Notes: generated by a model from the sequence alone, not told the origin. DNA of 64,000 bases from Selaginella moellendorffii (GCF_000143415.4 NW_003314263.1:3792451-3856450), one strand, 5' to 3'. Counted from the stretch's first letter, positions 23,244 to 35,437 are shown. A program made the numbers and translations.

Positions 23244-26200
23244 TTAACTCACATGAATTGTGAATGGAGGACTGCTGTAACACTGGCTTTTGTGTTGTTG
23301 CTTCTTTCCAACAGAGTTTATTTGAGCAACACCGACTAGACTGTACTCACCTGGAACGAGAAAGCACAGCTCGAACGAGTGAATGTGTTGGCCCTGCGAA
23401 GCACTGATGCTGGCTTCAATCCCACTCATGCTTCCTGCTCGAGAAGATCGACGATCGATCAGTCCAACCAAAACCAAGGAGGAAGTGCCAACTTACCAGA
23501 CCACATTACCGAATTTAGGCAACTAGACGAAGTCACGTCCAGGCAAGTGACGCTCAGCTCCATGGAGATCTCATCTTTCGTGTTGTTGGTCACGATCATC
23601 TCGACTGGAGTGAGATCGCAAGCCTTTACCGAACGCTGGCCATTGTTCTGCTCGCTCGCCAGCCGGAAGTTAAACGTGAGAGGATTGGACGCTAGAATCT
23701 GTGACATGGACTCCTGGACCGCTGCGCGAATGGCATCCGCAACTTGGAGCTCGCCAACGCTGTTTCGTCCCCACTGCCACCTAAACTTCACCTGGTTGAT
23801 GCTCGTCGAGACTTCCCCTGGTTTGATCTCATCTCTTTCAGAGCTTCCAGTGATCCCGAGCTTGTCGAAAGGTATGAGAACGCGAGAGCTACACTTGCAA
23901 TCAATCCGGCTGCTGCTTTTGTAGCCTCCATCTTCCTTCTCGTCACCCACACTAACCTGTATCTCGAATGGAACCTCAGCGGGATTCCATAGCTCCAGCT
24001 CCAAGAATTGTAAACTCCAGCATCCTCTGTAAGGATCGATCCTCAGTGGTGGTGATCTTTCTTCGGTGCTGTTGACTAAAGCTGGAACTTCCATGGAAAG
24101 TAGACGAGCTTGCACCAAAGAGAGTCCTTTTTTTACGTGTAGTTGCAAAGGAAGAGCGAGCTGCCTTCCTAGGGGTGTAGAATGATCGCTCTCTGGACCT
24201 GGAAGTAGAGGAAGTGTAAGAACTTTGTACTACAAGCTCTTGCAAAAGAGAACAAAACTTGCCTGCGTAGTGAACGAGAACAAGTGGATGAACTCCGCGA
24301 TTGTTCTCTGGATTTGTTTCAAGGCCAGCTCGAATCTCCACTGGAACCAAAACGCGAGCGCCTGGAGCTAGAGGGAGTGCTGCCTCGAGAGCTTCGTGGT
24401 TGATACGAATGGAATGCTCCTTTTGCTTCGTGCTGACGCTCAAGCTGGCTTCCAAGACGGCCACACTCCCGGCATTGGCGAGCGCGATCTCGACTTCACG
24501 GCTTTCTCCTTCGTGCATCACTATGTCTCCATCGCCGCCGACGATGTGAGCAGATAGTAAAGGCAACGGTGGTGCCACCGGAATGCTCCCAGCTGGTGTA
24601 AACTTGTCCCTGTGATGTTCACCTCGAAAGGGATCCACCAAAGTCGAGCCTTTGGCCGCCAGAGCCACCATTTCTTCCACTTCCTCAAAGAGATGCTCGG
24701 TCACCACGCCAGTGAAGTTGACAAAGCATCCCCGTACCGTAACGCTGCCTGTTTCTCTCGGAACTCCCGACAGAGTTAGAATCTGCGATGTGTTGGGAGG
24801 CAGTGTGAGTGACACCGGCGAAGCCTCGAAAGCAGCACCATCGACCGAGAGAGCTATGGACTCGGCAGTGACTTGGAACGTAGACGGGTTTGCCACAGCG
24901 ACGAGAACTTCCACCATCTCGTCCACCACCCAAGTGATAGTATCCTTGCTGCTACCGCTGCTGTTGCCACTGGCCGTGTTGTTTGCTTTGCTCGCTGTGG
25001 CGGACATTGGAGTGTAGATAAAAGGACCAGTCGAGGCCGTGGATTCAATCCACCACTCTTTCTTTCCAGCAACTTTCCGGATGATCTGTGTTTGTGGCTG
25101 CGATGGACACGAAGGTAGCGAGAGCAACCTGGTGAAAAGAACTCTCTTAGAGATGCTACGAAAACGACGAGCTTTGTACCTTATAAACGGGAGAGAAGGG
25201 ACTGAGCAGCGAGTTCCAGGGGGTAGCCTTGCAGAAGCACTGACGAGCGCGGCAACCAAGCTGGCCTGAGCGAAGGGTGTGATGTATGGGTAGTGATATC
25301 TCAGCAGTCTCGCTCCAGCACTCCAGGCAAGTAATGGATCGCCTGCTCGGACAGCGGCCGCTAACACATCACCCAGCACATTAATTTGCAGAGCGTTCCA
25401 ATCCCCTGACACTACCTCTGGTGACGTCTCGCATGAATCGCTTTGATCAGGCTCCTTTTGCTACAAGAAAAAAAAAACCACAAGTGAGAACACACAAGGA
25501 TAGGAATAAAACTTCGAAAACTTTGGAAGTGTTTCTCAGAGAAGAACTAAAAGCTTACCTTGATCGAAGACTTGTTTACGTATTCCACGCCGTAGGATCT
25601 GGCAGCGAGCAAGAGAAGCTGCAGTGCGCTGTTTGCAGCCTTGGTGGTTTCTTGCGATTGATAGTAATGGGCTACTTGACGGGAGAAGAACGCAGACTTT
25701 CGCTCGTAACCAAGAGTCCCAAAAATGCGAGCCACCTCCACGAACAACACAACCTGGTCGTTGACATCGGTTAAGTTTCTTCCGACTTCCACGGCGTTGC
25801 TGAGAAGCTCGCAGACTTCTCTCGACAGCTCGTTTCCACGCTCCCTTCTGTGCAACAAAGGCAAAATCTTGTCTTTCCTTTAGTTCCTAGAAAATCCACA
25901 AGGTTTTACCGGCAGAGGAAGCGAGCCAGTTTCAGTTGTGCCTCGACTTCGAATATATATGCAGAACAACTGAAAAAGAAGAAAGACAAAGTGAGAATTG
26001 TGTCGAGTTTCGAGTGATACATACCGCCTGTATAGCTGAATGGCTTCGTAGTATTTATATCGCACCTCATCCTCGAGAAGTATGTCTGATTCAACACCCG
26101 GGGTTACCTGCAAGCTTCATATATCAGAAACAAAGATGAAAGATAGCGGGAAGAACTTGAGATCTTACGACAAGAGCGCAAATGCTGCCTTCGATCTCGC

Positions 26201-27483
26201 CAGCATTCCAAAGCGAATCACCAGTGTGCCTTGACAACTCCATAGCGGTGTTGTAATGCGAGATAGCATCGGCAGGAGAGCCAGCGAGTAGACTGTAATC
26301 TCCCATTGTCTTCTGGACACGCTCCAGCCTCCGCCGTTTGGCTTTGCTAACCTTCGAAGAGTCGATGATCCAACAATCAGCATTTCATTCTTTTCCATAG
26401 ATCAAGCAAGAAAAAACTTTCACCCACCTCTTCGGAGCTGAGCGAGACGTGTGAGTCCATTGGAGTTGTGAGCGTCGCTCCCATGGGCTCCGCGAGAAGA
26501 ACTCGGCTTTCAAAAGCCATGAGGATCGATGCAGCAAAGTCGTGCATCAGAGTTCCGACGTGATGCTTGAGCATTTGCTTGTCAACCGGAGGAAACAGCA
26601 CCATCTGCTGCCTCTTCTTGTCATCCTGCTCCACCTGATTTAAAATTTCACGATCGAATCCATCAGTTCAAAGAAGAACAAAGCAAAGCCAAAGAAAACT
26701 CCTAAGAACTCTAAATGCCAAAAGAGTGAAAGAAACCATTCGGTATGCCAAAAGAATGAAATGGAGATTAAATGAATCCATCAGTTCAATGAAGAACAAC
26801 AGCAAAGCCTACGACAGAAAAGAAAAGTTCTAAGAAATCTAAATGCCAAAAAGAGTGAAAGCAAACACTTTGGTATGCGAAAAGCCTTCTAGAACAAGCA
26901 CAGGTAAATGCCACAAGCCAAAAGAGAGAGCTCGTAAGGCCCACTAGAAAGAAATGTAAGTTCTAGCCACCCCAAAGACAAAGTAAAGGAAGAGAAAACA
27001 AAGAGAGAAAGGAAGAACACCAAAATGCCGCTTCTGGGCAAATGCTGTAAAGAAGGGAATAGAAGCAAATACCTGTTCTTGGGTGGGAGAGAAGGCAAAG
27101 CACCTCCTCGTTTGCGCGGCCGGGTACTCGTTGCAAATCTCCACGAATTTCTCATACGCGGCGTCCAGATCCGCCACATCGGGGCAATGGAGCACGCCAA
27201 TGCAGCCATGGACCTTGCGATGCGCCTGGAAATCCTCCCACTGGCTTCGATTCGCCCTGCCAATCACGAATTGGAAGCGCAGGCATCCATTCTCCCAGGG
27301 CTGGAGACCAAATGGGCTCTTCTGGTCCTCCTTGTAGAAGCTGCTGGTGGCTTGGAGCTCGATCCGGGCGTGCTGGGTCACCATCTCTGTGTAGTCGCGG
27401 AGGCGATGGAGAGGCATCGATCCAACGCCGACCACCACGACACGGATCTTGCATCCATTCTCGATGCACACGTCCGGCTCCAT
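23244..27483 (-). CDS. TRS120: TRAPPII complex subunit TRS120 (TRAPPC9)
   Basis: Ten exons give 1090 aa: 27073-27483, 26428-26634, 26169-26351, 26025-26107, 25910-25969, 25559-25847, 25180-25460, 24263-25128, 23497-24198 and 23244-23434. The start MEPDVCIENGCKIRVVVVGV is followed by the TRS120 N-terminal region (CIGVLHCPDVADLDAAYEKF) and later IYTPM...DTITWVVDEMVEV. TRAPPII is the tether and RAB-GEF for TGN/early endosome traffic and cell-plate assembly. Intron 8 (24199-24262) appears to be GC-AG (cag|gcaagt); splicing there restores the TRS120 frame (LVLVHYAG then PESDHSTPLG), whereas reading through keeps an open but unrelated frame. Intron 1 is long (438 nt) and holds a tandem duplication. 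A broken partial copy lies at 31430-32935. Confidence 0.9.
26658..26890. repeat. Tandem duplication inside TRS120 intron 1
   Basis: Two units of about 115 bp each contain tccatcagttcaa, ctaaatgccaaaa, agagtgaaag and ggtatgc in the same order. Related sequence is present in the corresponding part of the TRS120 pseudogene (about 32460-32650), so the duplication preceded the gene copy. Confidence 0.6.
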
Positions 27484-27901
27484 CGCCCAAAAGATGCAAA
27501 ACCTTGATCCTACCTGTTGCCGGACTCGAACACACGACTTTGTCAATTTGTTTACTAAATTAAAAATAATTCAATTATATTATATATATTCTTGTTATTA
27601 TTGATTAAAATTTATTTAAATAAAACATTTAGTTTTAAACATTTCCTATGTTATGTTATTAATATTAACGTATTATTTGTTTAATTACCAACTTTGTACT
27701 CTTGATGATAATGATACTCATCAACCAATCTTTTACTTCAATCTTGAGTTTGTCTCATGTTCAATTTTGCCAACTTTTTGCATATCCTCTAGAAAATCAC
27801 AAACATGAAGCATTATACATAAATACTTTTATGTATAAATTTTATCATTCAACTTTGAAAAATCTAGAAGTTTAAAGTTGTATCGAAGTAGCCTATCAAT
27901 T

Positions 27902-29161
27902 CTACTCCTCAAAAAATGCAGCTTTGAGATCATCTACGGCTTTTTTCCTGGCATCGATTATGTCACGAACGTCCTTCTCGGTCCAAGCGAGAGCACCATC
28001 TCCAGCAACGATTCGGATCAAACTCTGGAAGAAGAGCTTGGTATGATCGCTAGAACCAGATCCAGGAACTCTCACATCCGGCAGCGTAAACTCCTTGCGG
28101 GGCACGTAGAGCATCCCATGGACATACTCCCCGTCTGGATACGTAGCATACGAGTCCTTGGAATGTTTCCGCAGGAAACCAGTGCCATCCTTGAGCATTA
28201 TGTCGAAGTTCTCATCGCCCCTGCTATGACTGCCAATGAAAAAACAAAAATCACAACTTTGATCAGCGAAAAGAAACATTATACTCACCTCCAGACTTTC
28301 ACAACTCGATTGTTCTCCACTTTGACGATGCCGAAAAGAAAATACACGCCATATATCCAGTTGTTGTCGCCCCAAGCCTGAAGAAATATTGGAGCAAAAC
28401 GACCCTTTCTCATATTTGCAATGCCCTCCTTATTGGAAATATAAGCTCCAGCTTGATAGATCTCATTTTTGGTAGCAGTGTCCTGGTTAAAGAACAAACC
28501 AATAGCATGCTAACCATTCCAAGTACAAGGCTTACCCATGTACATTCGACTATCAAAACGGTAACCAGATTGTCCAATGTTTCAACTCGTCGGTCACGAA
28601 CCAAGACCTGGAAGCCATGCTTGGTTTGAGTTTCATTAGAGTCATCAATATCATTTACGTGCTGCAAAAACATTCCATGGATCAAGGAAAACCTGGAAAA
28701 CATTGCAAAGACTTACTTCAGCGTTAACTAGTACGCTCTCAAGATGATCATCGTCGCCTCCTGCTAACCTTGGTGTTCGACTTTCACCATCCACATTCAT
28801 TTCAAGAACTTGACTAGGTGTTAGAGAAACCCTCGGAATAGAATCCGGTTTTGTGATCTTGTAAAGGTCCAGCGTTAACGCTCCATGCACCATGATCTTT
28901 CCAGGCTCTTTGTAAGAACTGCACAAGGGAATCGTTCACATGAACTCAATGGAATTATGGAGACTTACACTGCAGCGTCCAGTGATGCGTCGATAATCTC
29001 TCCCATGGCAGCACGCAAAGCACCCGGGTCCATGGATCTGTTGTCCCCGATTTTGTCGCAAACAATAGGAAACGGCAATTCCTCGACCACTCGAACGAAT
29101 GGATTGTTTGCAACAAAATCATTGTGGTTGTATTGGCTGGGAACTCCCGAAGAATCGCCGC
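27902..29161 (-). CDS. Unidentified five-exon gene family, copy X1 (5' end missing)
   Basis: Five exons join in one open frame: 28969-29161, 28717-28918, 28536-28661, 28289-28482 and 27902-28229. Recognisable family words are DPGALRAAMGEIIDASLDAA, IMVHGALTLDLYKITKP, VLIVECTW, KGRFAPIFLQAWGDNNW, GEYVHGMLYVPRK and SLIRIVAGDGALAWTEKDV, ending KAAFFEE. Exon 1 as seen starts in phase 2 at an acceptor, so an upstream start exon is needed, but 29170-29365 is T-rich filler. I do not recognise the family: there is no signal peptide, membrane segment or known catalytic motif. Four other complete or partial copies follow within 6 kb. Either a distant first exon exists or this copy is truncated. Confidence 0.55.
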
Positions 29162-29365
29162 CTGTAAACATTAGATTTAGATCCTAAAACTAAGCCTTCA
29201 AGATGATCACTAATGTTTTTCTTCCCTAAGACATCCTCACTCCCTTTGTTTTTTTTTTTTTTCTTTTTTGATTTTTTACCTTTGTGAGCTAGAAAACTCG
29301 ATGACTTCTAGAACACTCCTCTCTGTTTTTTTTTTTCTGTTTTTTTTTTGTTCTTTTCTTTGATA

Positions 29366-29579
29366 GCTTATAGAATCTATTAGCTTAGAAAACTGTACGA
29401 CTAACCGGTTTCTTTCATGGATTTTTTGCAGCAGATGGCGAGCGACAAAACTGTTGGAGGTGGAAACGATGCTTTCAACACGTTGACTGGAAAGCATGTC
29501 CCTCGGAGTGTCTTCCTGGACCTTGAGCCGACAGGGGTGGACGTAGTCAGGACCAGAACGTACAGGCAGCTTATCAGTG
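29366..29579 (+). pseudogene. Alpha-tubulin fragment carrying intron sequence
   Basis: The stretch holds the end of intron 1 of tubulin copy 1 (actaaccggtttcttt is shared with minus-strand 15210-15240), a decayed acceptor region and the start of exon 2: [15 protein letters not shown], then a short deletion, [15 protein letters not shown] and RTRTYRQL. It ends abruptly against copy X2 and supplies that copy's stop codon. Presence of intron sequence shows a DNA-level copy, not a retrocopy. Confidence 0.8.
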
Positions 29580-31016
29580 TCAAGGGCTGCCAAAAAATGC
29601 AGCTTTGAGATCGGCTTTGGCCTTGTTTCTGACGCCGATAATGTCATGAACGTCCTTCTCGGTCCAAGCGAGAGCACCATCTCCAGCAACGATTCGGATC
29701 AAGCTTTGGAAGAACAGCTTGCTGTGGTCGGTGCCTCCAGAGCCGCCAACTGAGACATCCGGCATCTTAAACAGCTTGCGAGGCACATAGAGCATCCCAT
29801 GGACGTACTCTCCGTCTGGATATGTAGCATACAAGTCCTTGGACTGCTTCCGTAGGAAGGTAGTTCCTACTCGAAGCATTTTCTTAAAGTTTTCGCCTCC
29901 TTTGGTACTGCATCAAAATCAAATTGTCAACAACCAAACTAAAAGGAAAACACACAAAGACTTACCTCTGCACTCGCACAACCTGGTTATTCTTCACTTG
30001 GATGTAGCCGAAAAGAAAAAACGCTCCATACATCCAATTATCTCTGCCCCAAGCTTGCAGAAATATTGGTGCAAATCGGCCCTTCTTCATATTCGCAATT
30101 CCATCCTCTTTTGAAACATAAGCTGCCGCCTGATAGATCTTATTTTTGGTAGCCGAGTCCTTACGAAACAGAGACGTTAGCTCCCTCAGGCAAGGCAAGG
30201 GCCAGCACTTACCCACGTACATTCTACAACCAAAGCTGTAACCTGATTGTCACCAGTGTCGCCAGCGATTCGTCGATCGTGAACCAGGAGTTTAAACTCA
30301 TACGTCGTTTTGTCCTTGCCAGTGACATCTTCGGGATCGTCTCCCTCGTGATGGAGCTCAATCTCCTCATTGGAGCTCGTTGTTGAAGCCCTCTCATCCA
30401 CATCTACGCGCTGCAAAAGAGAGTTGTAAATAAAACTAAACAGCAATGAAGGATGGAATGTTACCTCAACCAGAACTGAGATGCCTTCGAAATCCTCTTC
30501 CTCCTCTGTCTCTCCGGCTTCAATCTCATCAGCACTTGCATCCGATGTAGAAGCCCCCGAGGCAGTAGCCCCCGATGTAGCAGCCGCAACAATTGCATCC
30601 GGTGTATCAATCGGCAGTGGAGATGCTGGTTTGGTCAGTTTGTAAAGGTCAAGCGTCAAAGCTCCGTGAACGATGCGTCCGCCAACTTCAGTGGTCGGCT
30701 GCTCGTAAGAACTGCATAAAATCGAACTTGAAACGCATGATCCGAATGCAAACATCACTTACATTGCAGCATCAAGAGATGCGTCGACAATCTCTTCCAT
30801 GGCAGCACGCAAAGCAGCCGGGTCCATGGATTTGCCATCCCCAATTTTGTCACCGGGAATGCGAGTGTTGGGCAGCCGAGGTCAGACCTCGGGTGCCCGG
30901 CTCCACACCCCCAGCTGGAGTTCCAGTGCATGCGCGGGCTTAAAAACGTTCTGATTGTACTAGCTCGGTGGGAAATTGAGAACATCGATTTCTTTCTTGA
31001 CCTTCTTAGCACCTGA
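29580..31016 (-). pseudogene. Unidentified family, copy X2 (5' exon damaged)
   Basis: Exons parallel copy X1: 30763-about 31016 (damaged), 30465-30711, 30213-30410, 29966-30159 and 29580-29907. Exon 4 has exactly the X1 length (194 nt). The family words are kept (SMDPAALRAAMEEIVDASLD, VHGALTLDLYKLTKP, KKGRFAPIFLQAWGRDNW, SLIRIVAGDGALAWTEKDV). Exon 2 has an extra low-complexity part (ATSGATASGASTSDASADE). The first exon has a stop (FPPS-stop-YNQN) and a GC-rich insertion around 30850-30930, so the 5' end is broken. The last codons and stop come from the junction with the tubulin fragment. Exons 2-5 remain open, so a shortened product is possible. Confidence 0.55.
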
Positions 31017-31152
31017 TAAGATATATGAGAAATTAGTAAAAAACTATTTACAGCTATAATCAAGGAACTCTCGCACAGTCCAACCCTAAAACCAGCTAAG
31101 AGGAGGTCTCAGGTTCAAGTTCATTGGGAACTTTTTACGATTGTCATCTGGT

Positions 31153-32935
31153 CAATCGGCGCCGTCGGATGGGGCGTTGTGGTCCTCAAATGACAGCAAA
31201 GATCTTGCCTTGTCCTCTTGGCTTATGAGAGTAGAGGATTTCCTGTATTCCATAAAAATTAGAAGATCGTCGTTGGAGTGCAATTGCCACCCAGGAATCA
31301 TAGCGCAGATTGTTGCTTTGGTCACTCTCTTCTCCTCGGCCATCTCCGAGCTTCTCTTGTTCTCCTCCTGGAGAGTAGGAAGAAAGAACACACACGAGTT
31401 AGACACACAAGTACAGGAGAGATACCTTGATCGAAGACTTGTTTACGTAGTCGCACGCCGTAGGACCTGCAACGAGCGAGAGAAGCTCCAGTGCAGCAGG
31501 CTTGGTGGATTCTTGCGATTGATAGTAATGGGCTACTTGACGGGGGAAGAACGCAGACTTCCACTCGTAGACAGGAGTTCCGAAAATGCAAGCAACCTCC
31601 ACGAACAGTACAGCCTGGTCGTTGACATTGGTTAAGTTTCTTCCGACTTCCACGGCGTTGCTGAGAAGCTCGCAGACTTCTCTCGACAGCTCGTTTCCTT
31701 CTATGCACCAAAGGCAAAATCTGTTCCTAGAAAATCCGTAAGCTTTTACGGCAGAGGAAGCGAGCCATTTTCAGCTGTGCCTCAACTTCGAATATATACG
31801 CAGAACTGAAAACGAAAGAAAGACAAAGTGAGAATTGTGTTGAGTTTCGAACCGCCTGTATAGCTGAATTGCTTCGTAGTATTTATATCGCACCTCATCC
31901 TCGAGAAGTATGTCTGATTCAACACCCGGGGTTACCTGCAAGCTTCATATATCAGAAACAAAGATGAAAGATGGCGAGAAGAACTTGAGATCTTACGACA
32001 AGAGCGCAAATGCTGCCTTCGATCTCGCCAGCATTCCAAAGCGAATCACCAGTGTGCCCTGACAACTCCATAGCGGTGTTGTAATGCGAGATAGCATAGG
32101 CAGGAGAGCCAGCTAGTAGACTGTAATCTCCCATTGTCTTCTGGACACGCTCCAGCCTCCGCCGTTTGGCTTTGCTAACCTTCGAAGAGTCAATGATCGC
32201 ATTTCATTCCTTTCTCATAGATCAAGCAAGAAAAAACTTTCAATCACCTTGAGCGAGACGTGTGAGTCCATTGGAGTTGTGAGCGTCGCTCCGCAAGAAG
32301 AACTCGGCTTTCAAAAGCCATGAGGATCGACGCAGCAAAGTCGTGCATCAGAGTTCCGACGTGACGCTTGAGGATTTGCTTGTCAACCGGAGGAAACACC
32401 ACCATTTCCTGCCTCTTCTTGTCATCCTGCTCCACTTGGTTTACATGTTTTTACAATCGAATCCATCAGTTCAAGGAAGAACACAAAGCCAAATAAAACT
32501 TCATAGAAGCAAACACGTATGCCAAAAGAATGAAATGAAGATTTAAATGAATCCATCAGTTCAAGGAGGGAAGGAAAAACAAAACTTCTAAAGAATTCCA
32601 AATGCCAAAGAAGACTGAAAGTGAAAGCTTTGGTATGCCAAAAGCATTCTAGAACAAGCAAAGGTAAATGCCACAAACCAAAAGAGCAAGTTCGTCAAAC
32701 CCACTAGAAAAAGAAGTTCTAGACAAAGAAAAGAAAGAGAAAACAAAAAGAGAAAGAAAGAACACAAATGTTGTAAGAAAAAGAATTGAAAAAAGTATCT
32801 GTTTGTGGGTGGAAGAGAAAGGCAAAACACCTCCTTGTTTGCGCGGCCGGGTACTCGTTGCAAATCTCCACGAATTTCTCACACACAGCGTCCGGATCCG
32901 GCACATCGGGGCAATGGAGCACGCCAATGCAGCCA
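31153..32935 (-). pseudogene. Partial TRS120 duplicate with a foreign 3' end
   Basis: This is a minus-strand copy of TRS120 from within exon 1 (VLHCPDVPDPDAVCEKFVE, about 32922) through exon 6 (near 31440). Intron positions are conserved. Defects: the exon 1 donor GT is now AT (near 32797), a deletion in exon 2 shifts the frame, and exons 4-6 carry small deletions. The exon 6 copy is followed by a splice-like junction into a 69-76 codon open stretch (31153-31378) with no TRS120 similarity that I can see. It is most likely dead. Confidence 0.75.
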
Positions 32936-32965
32936 TTTTTGCAAAAATTGAACGCATAGTATCAG

Positions 32966-33060
32966 TGCGTACATGAACGAATGGATTGTTGGCAGTAAAA
33001 AGACTGGCTTGGAGGCACGGCAAGTACATCAACCTTTTGCTTCTTGATTTACAAAAACTG
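32966..33060 (-). pseudogene. Family X first-exon fragment
   Basis: Minus-strand pieces read VDVLAVPPSQSF and, in a shifted frame, ANNPFVHV, matching copy X1 (VPSQYNHNDF, ANNPFVRV). It abuts the truncated TRS120 exon 1 at about 32936, marking a rearrangement junction. Confidence 0.5.
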
Positions 33061-33345
33061 TAAAACAGATTTTAGCAGCACTACCCAATCTGGATTTTTG
33101 GACCGCGAATGCGGCTGGTAAGGAAGCGCTGATGCGATGCCGATGGATTCAGTGACGTCGTCCATCTCGCTACATGCTTTGGTTTGTGGGATTGGATTCC
33201 TTTGCCGGCTCCATGTCGCTGGCCATGACAATTCGACCGCTCTACAATCTCGTGAAGGAACATCCTCACCAATCATCCAGCATTGCATGCGAGTGAGCAT
33301 CAACGTGCCATGCAGTTCATGCAACCGTTCCCATATTTCTGTGGA

Positions 33346-33690
33346 TCTGATAAAGTATGTGGCATTGTTCCACGATGAAGAATTTTCGCCCGAAGAAATT
33401 TAAGAGCCGTTTTTTCATGGTTGGCTCTGCCACTAAGTCTTCCATTTTTTCTTTTCCGCAGTTTGCTGCCCAAGAAAAAATTGGTTCTTGCAAGAATAAA
33501 CTTGTAGGATTCTCAGGTAGCTCGTTTGGAGATTTTGAGAGTGTGTTGTCTTACTTTTCTTGTTTGAAAGCTTGTCCATGAACACAGGCGGTGGAGATCT
33601 CAAAAAAAGTCTGGGCCTTCGAAGAACATATTGGAGGATTGTCTCGTGGCTTTGTATTCAGGTAGTATAGCTATTGTTCCTGCAGCTTGA
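33346..33690 (+). repeat. Dispersed repeat R, copy 1
   Basis: This block shares long patches with 61795-61950 (cccaagaaaaaattggttc, caggtagctcg) and with 63885-64000 (gaacacaggcggtggagatct, ggattgtctcgtggctt). Its coding status is unclear. It marks segments that moved together in the 33-kb and 62-kb rearranged regions. Confidence 0.55.
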
Positions 33691-33699
33691 TCAATCTTT

Positions 33700-34180
33700 T
33701 TGCAGCCATTTTTGCAGTCTTGGGGCAAATACGATTGGATGTATGGTGTGTATTTCTTCTTTGGCTTGGTTGAGCTGACGAATAATCCGGCTGTAAAAGT
33801 GCAAAGGTGAGTAGATTTTTGGTTGTCATTCTTATTGATTCTCTTGCTGTACCAACGAGAAGTATAACTTCAACAAAAAGTTACAAAAATGCACTACTTT
33901 TCTGCGAAGTATTCAAAGGACTCGTCTGCTACGTATCCAAATGGGGAATACATCCATGGTCTGTTGTACTTGCCTCGCGAGGAGTTTATGCTGCCCAACG
34001 TGAAAATGCGTGGCTCCGGTTTATGCGATCACTCGAAGCTCTTCGTTCAGAGCTTGATCCGAATCGTTGCTGGAGACAGTGCTCTAGCTTGGACCGAGAA
34101 GAAGTTTACAACATTATCAATGCCAGGAAAAGATTCAAAGATGATCTCAAAGCTGCATTTTTTGGCAAGTATCCAGCTTC
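33700..34180 (+). pseudogene. Family X partial copy X3 (last two exons)
   Basis: Plus-strand copy of exons 4 and 5: DWMYGVYFFFGLVELTNNP up to a donor at 33807, then KDSSATYPNGEYIHGLLY and SLIRIVAGDSALAWTEKK in broken frames. It is opposite in orientation to copies X1 and X2. A frameshift after AWTEKK and the missing exons 1-3 show that it is not a full gene. Confidence 0.6.
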
Positions 34181-34224
34181 GTCTTTGTATGCTACTGATG
34201 AGGTCGATCTTGTAGTATCTTGTT

Positions 34225-35437
34225 GCGATCTAAGAAGTAAGCAGCGGAAGATTGATGTCCTTCCCAGCAAATACCACAGTTGTTTTATTGCAAAGAATCC
34301 ATTCGTTCGACTGCTTGAGGAACTGGCGAATCCTATTGCTGGTGACAAGATTGGGACAATCCATGGATTCAGATGCTTTGGGTGCTGCCATGGAAGAGAT
34401 TATTGACGTATCACTGGACGCTGCAGTGTGAGACTCGACAATTCTATTGAATTCATGCGTTTCCTTTTGTATCCCAAAATTTCTTGTGCAGTTCTTACAA
34501 AAAGCCTGGAGCTGGAGGAATCATGGTTCATGGAGCATTAACTCTGGAGCTTCACAAAATCACAAAACCCAATACTGCAACGGCACCTCATGAAGTTTAT
34601 GAAGTGATAATGCGTTATTAACCAAAGTGGAACACCAAGGTTAGCTAGAGGCGATGATGATCATCTTGAGAGCTTACTAGTTGACGCTGAAGTAAGTCTT
34701 ATTCTTTCCACATTTTCCTTCATCTTAAATGTTTTTGCAGGACGCAGATGACTCTGATGAAACTCAAACCGAACATGGCTTCTGGGTCTTGGTTCGTGAC
34801 GGACGAGTTCAAGGATTAAGCGATCTTGTTACGGTTTTGATAGTGGAGCGTACATTGAAGTTTGGAACGTTTAGCATGTTAACTCTTTAACCAGAATACT
34901 GCTACATCAAGCTGGAGCTTGTGTTTCCAAGAAGGATGGCAGTGCAAATATGAGAAGTGGTCGTTTTGCTCCAATCTTTCTGCAAGCTTGGATGGCAGCA
35001 CCCAATATATGGATATATGTATTTTCTTTTCGGCATTGTCGAAGTGGGAACAATCGAGTTGTGAAAGTGTGGAGGTGAGTATAACGTTTCTTTTCGCTGA
35101 TCAAAGTTGCGATTTTTGCAATGAAACGATGAAACGAGTGCCATCCTTGAGCATTTTGTCGAAGTTCTCATCGCATTGCAAGGACTCGAGTGCTACGTAT
35201 CCAGACGGGGAGCACGTCCACGGGATGCTTTGCGTGCCTCGAAAGGAGTTTACGCTACCAAATGTGAGAGTTCCTGGATCTGGTTCTAGCGATCATACCA
35301 AGCTCTTCTTCCAGGGTTTGATCCGAATCGTTGCTGGAGATGGTGCTCTTGATTGGACCGAGAAGGACGTTCGCGAGATTATTGATAGCACGAAAGATGA
35401 TCTCAAAGCTGGATTTTTTTCCGAAAATAATTGGTAG
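34225..35437 (+). pseudogene. Family X full-length but broken copy X4
   Basis: All five exons can be traced: about 34225-34427 (frameshift after GDKIG), 34492-34691 (stops after HEVYEV), 34740-34854 (donor lost), about 34900-35073, and 35180-35437 (GEHVHGMLCVPRKEF, then IRIVAGDGALDWTEKDV). A 37-bp stretch at 35131-35167 is inverted relative to the gene. It is the mirror-orientation relative of X1 and X2. Confidence 0.65.

Noticed and set aside
27902-35437. Assigning family X to a lectin, cupin or toxin family
   Set aside because: No motif diagnostic of any of these could be found in the joined exons; left unnamed.
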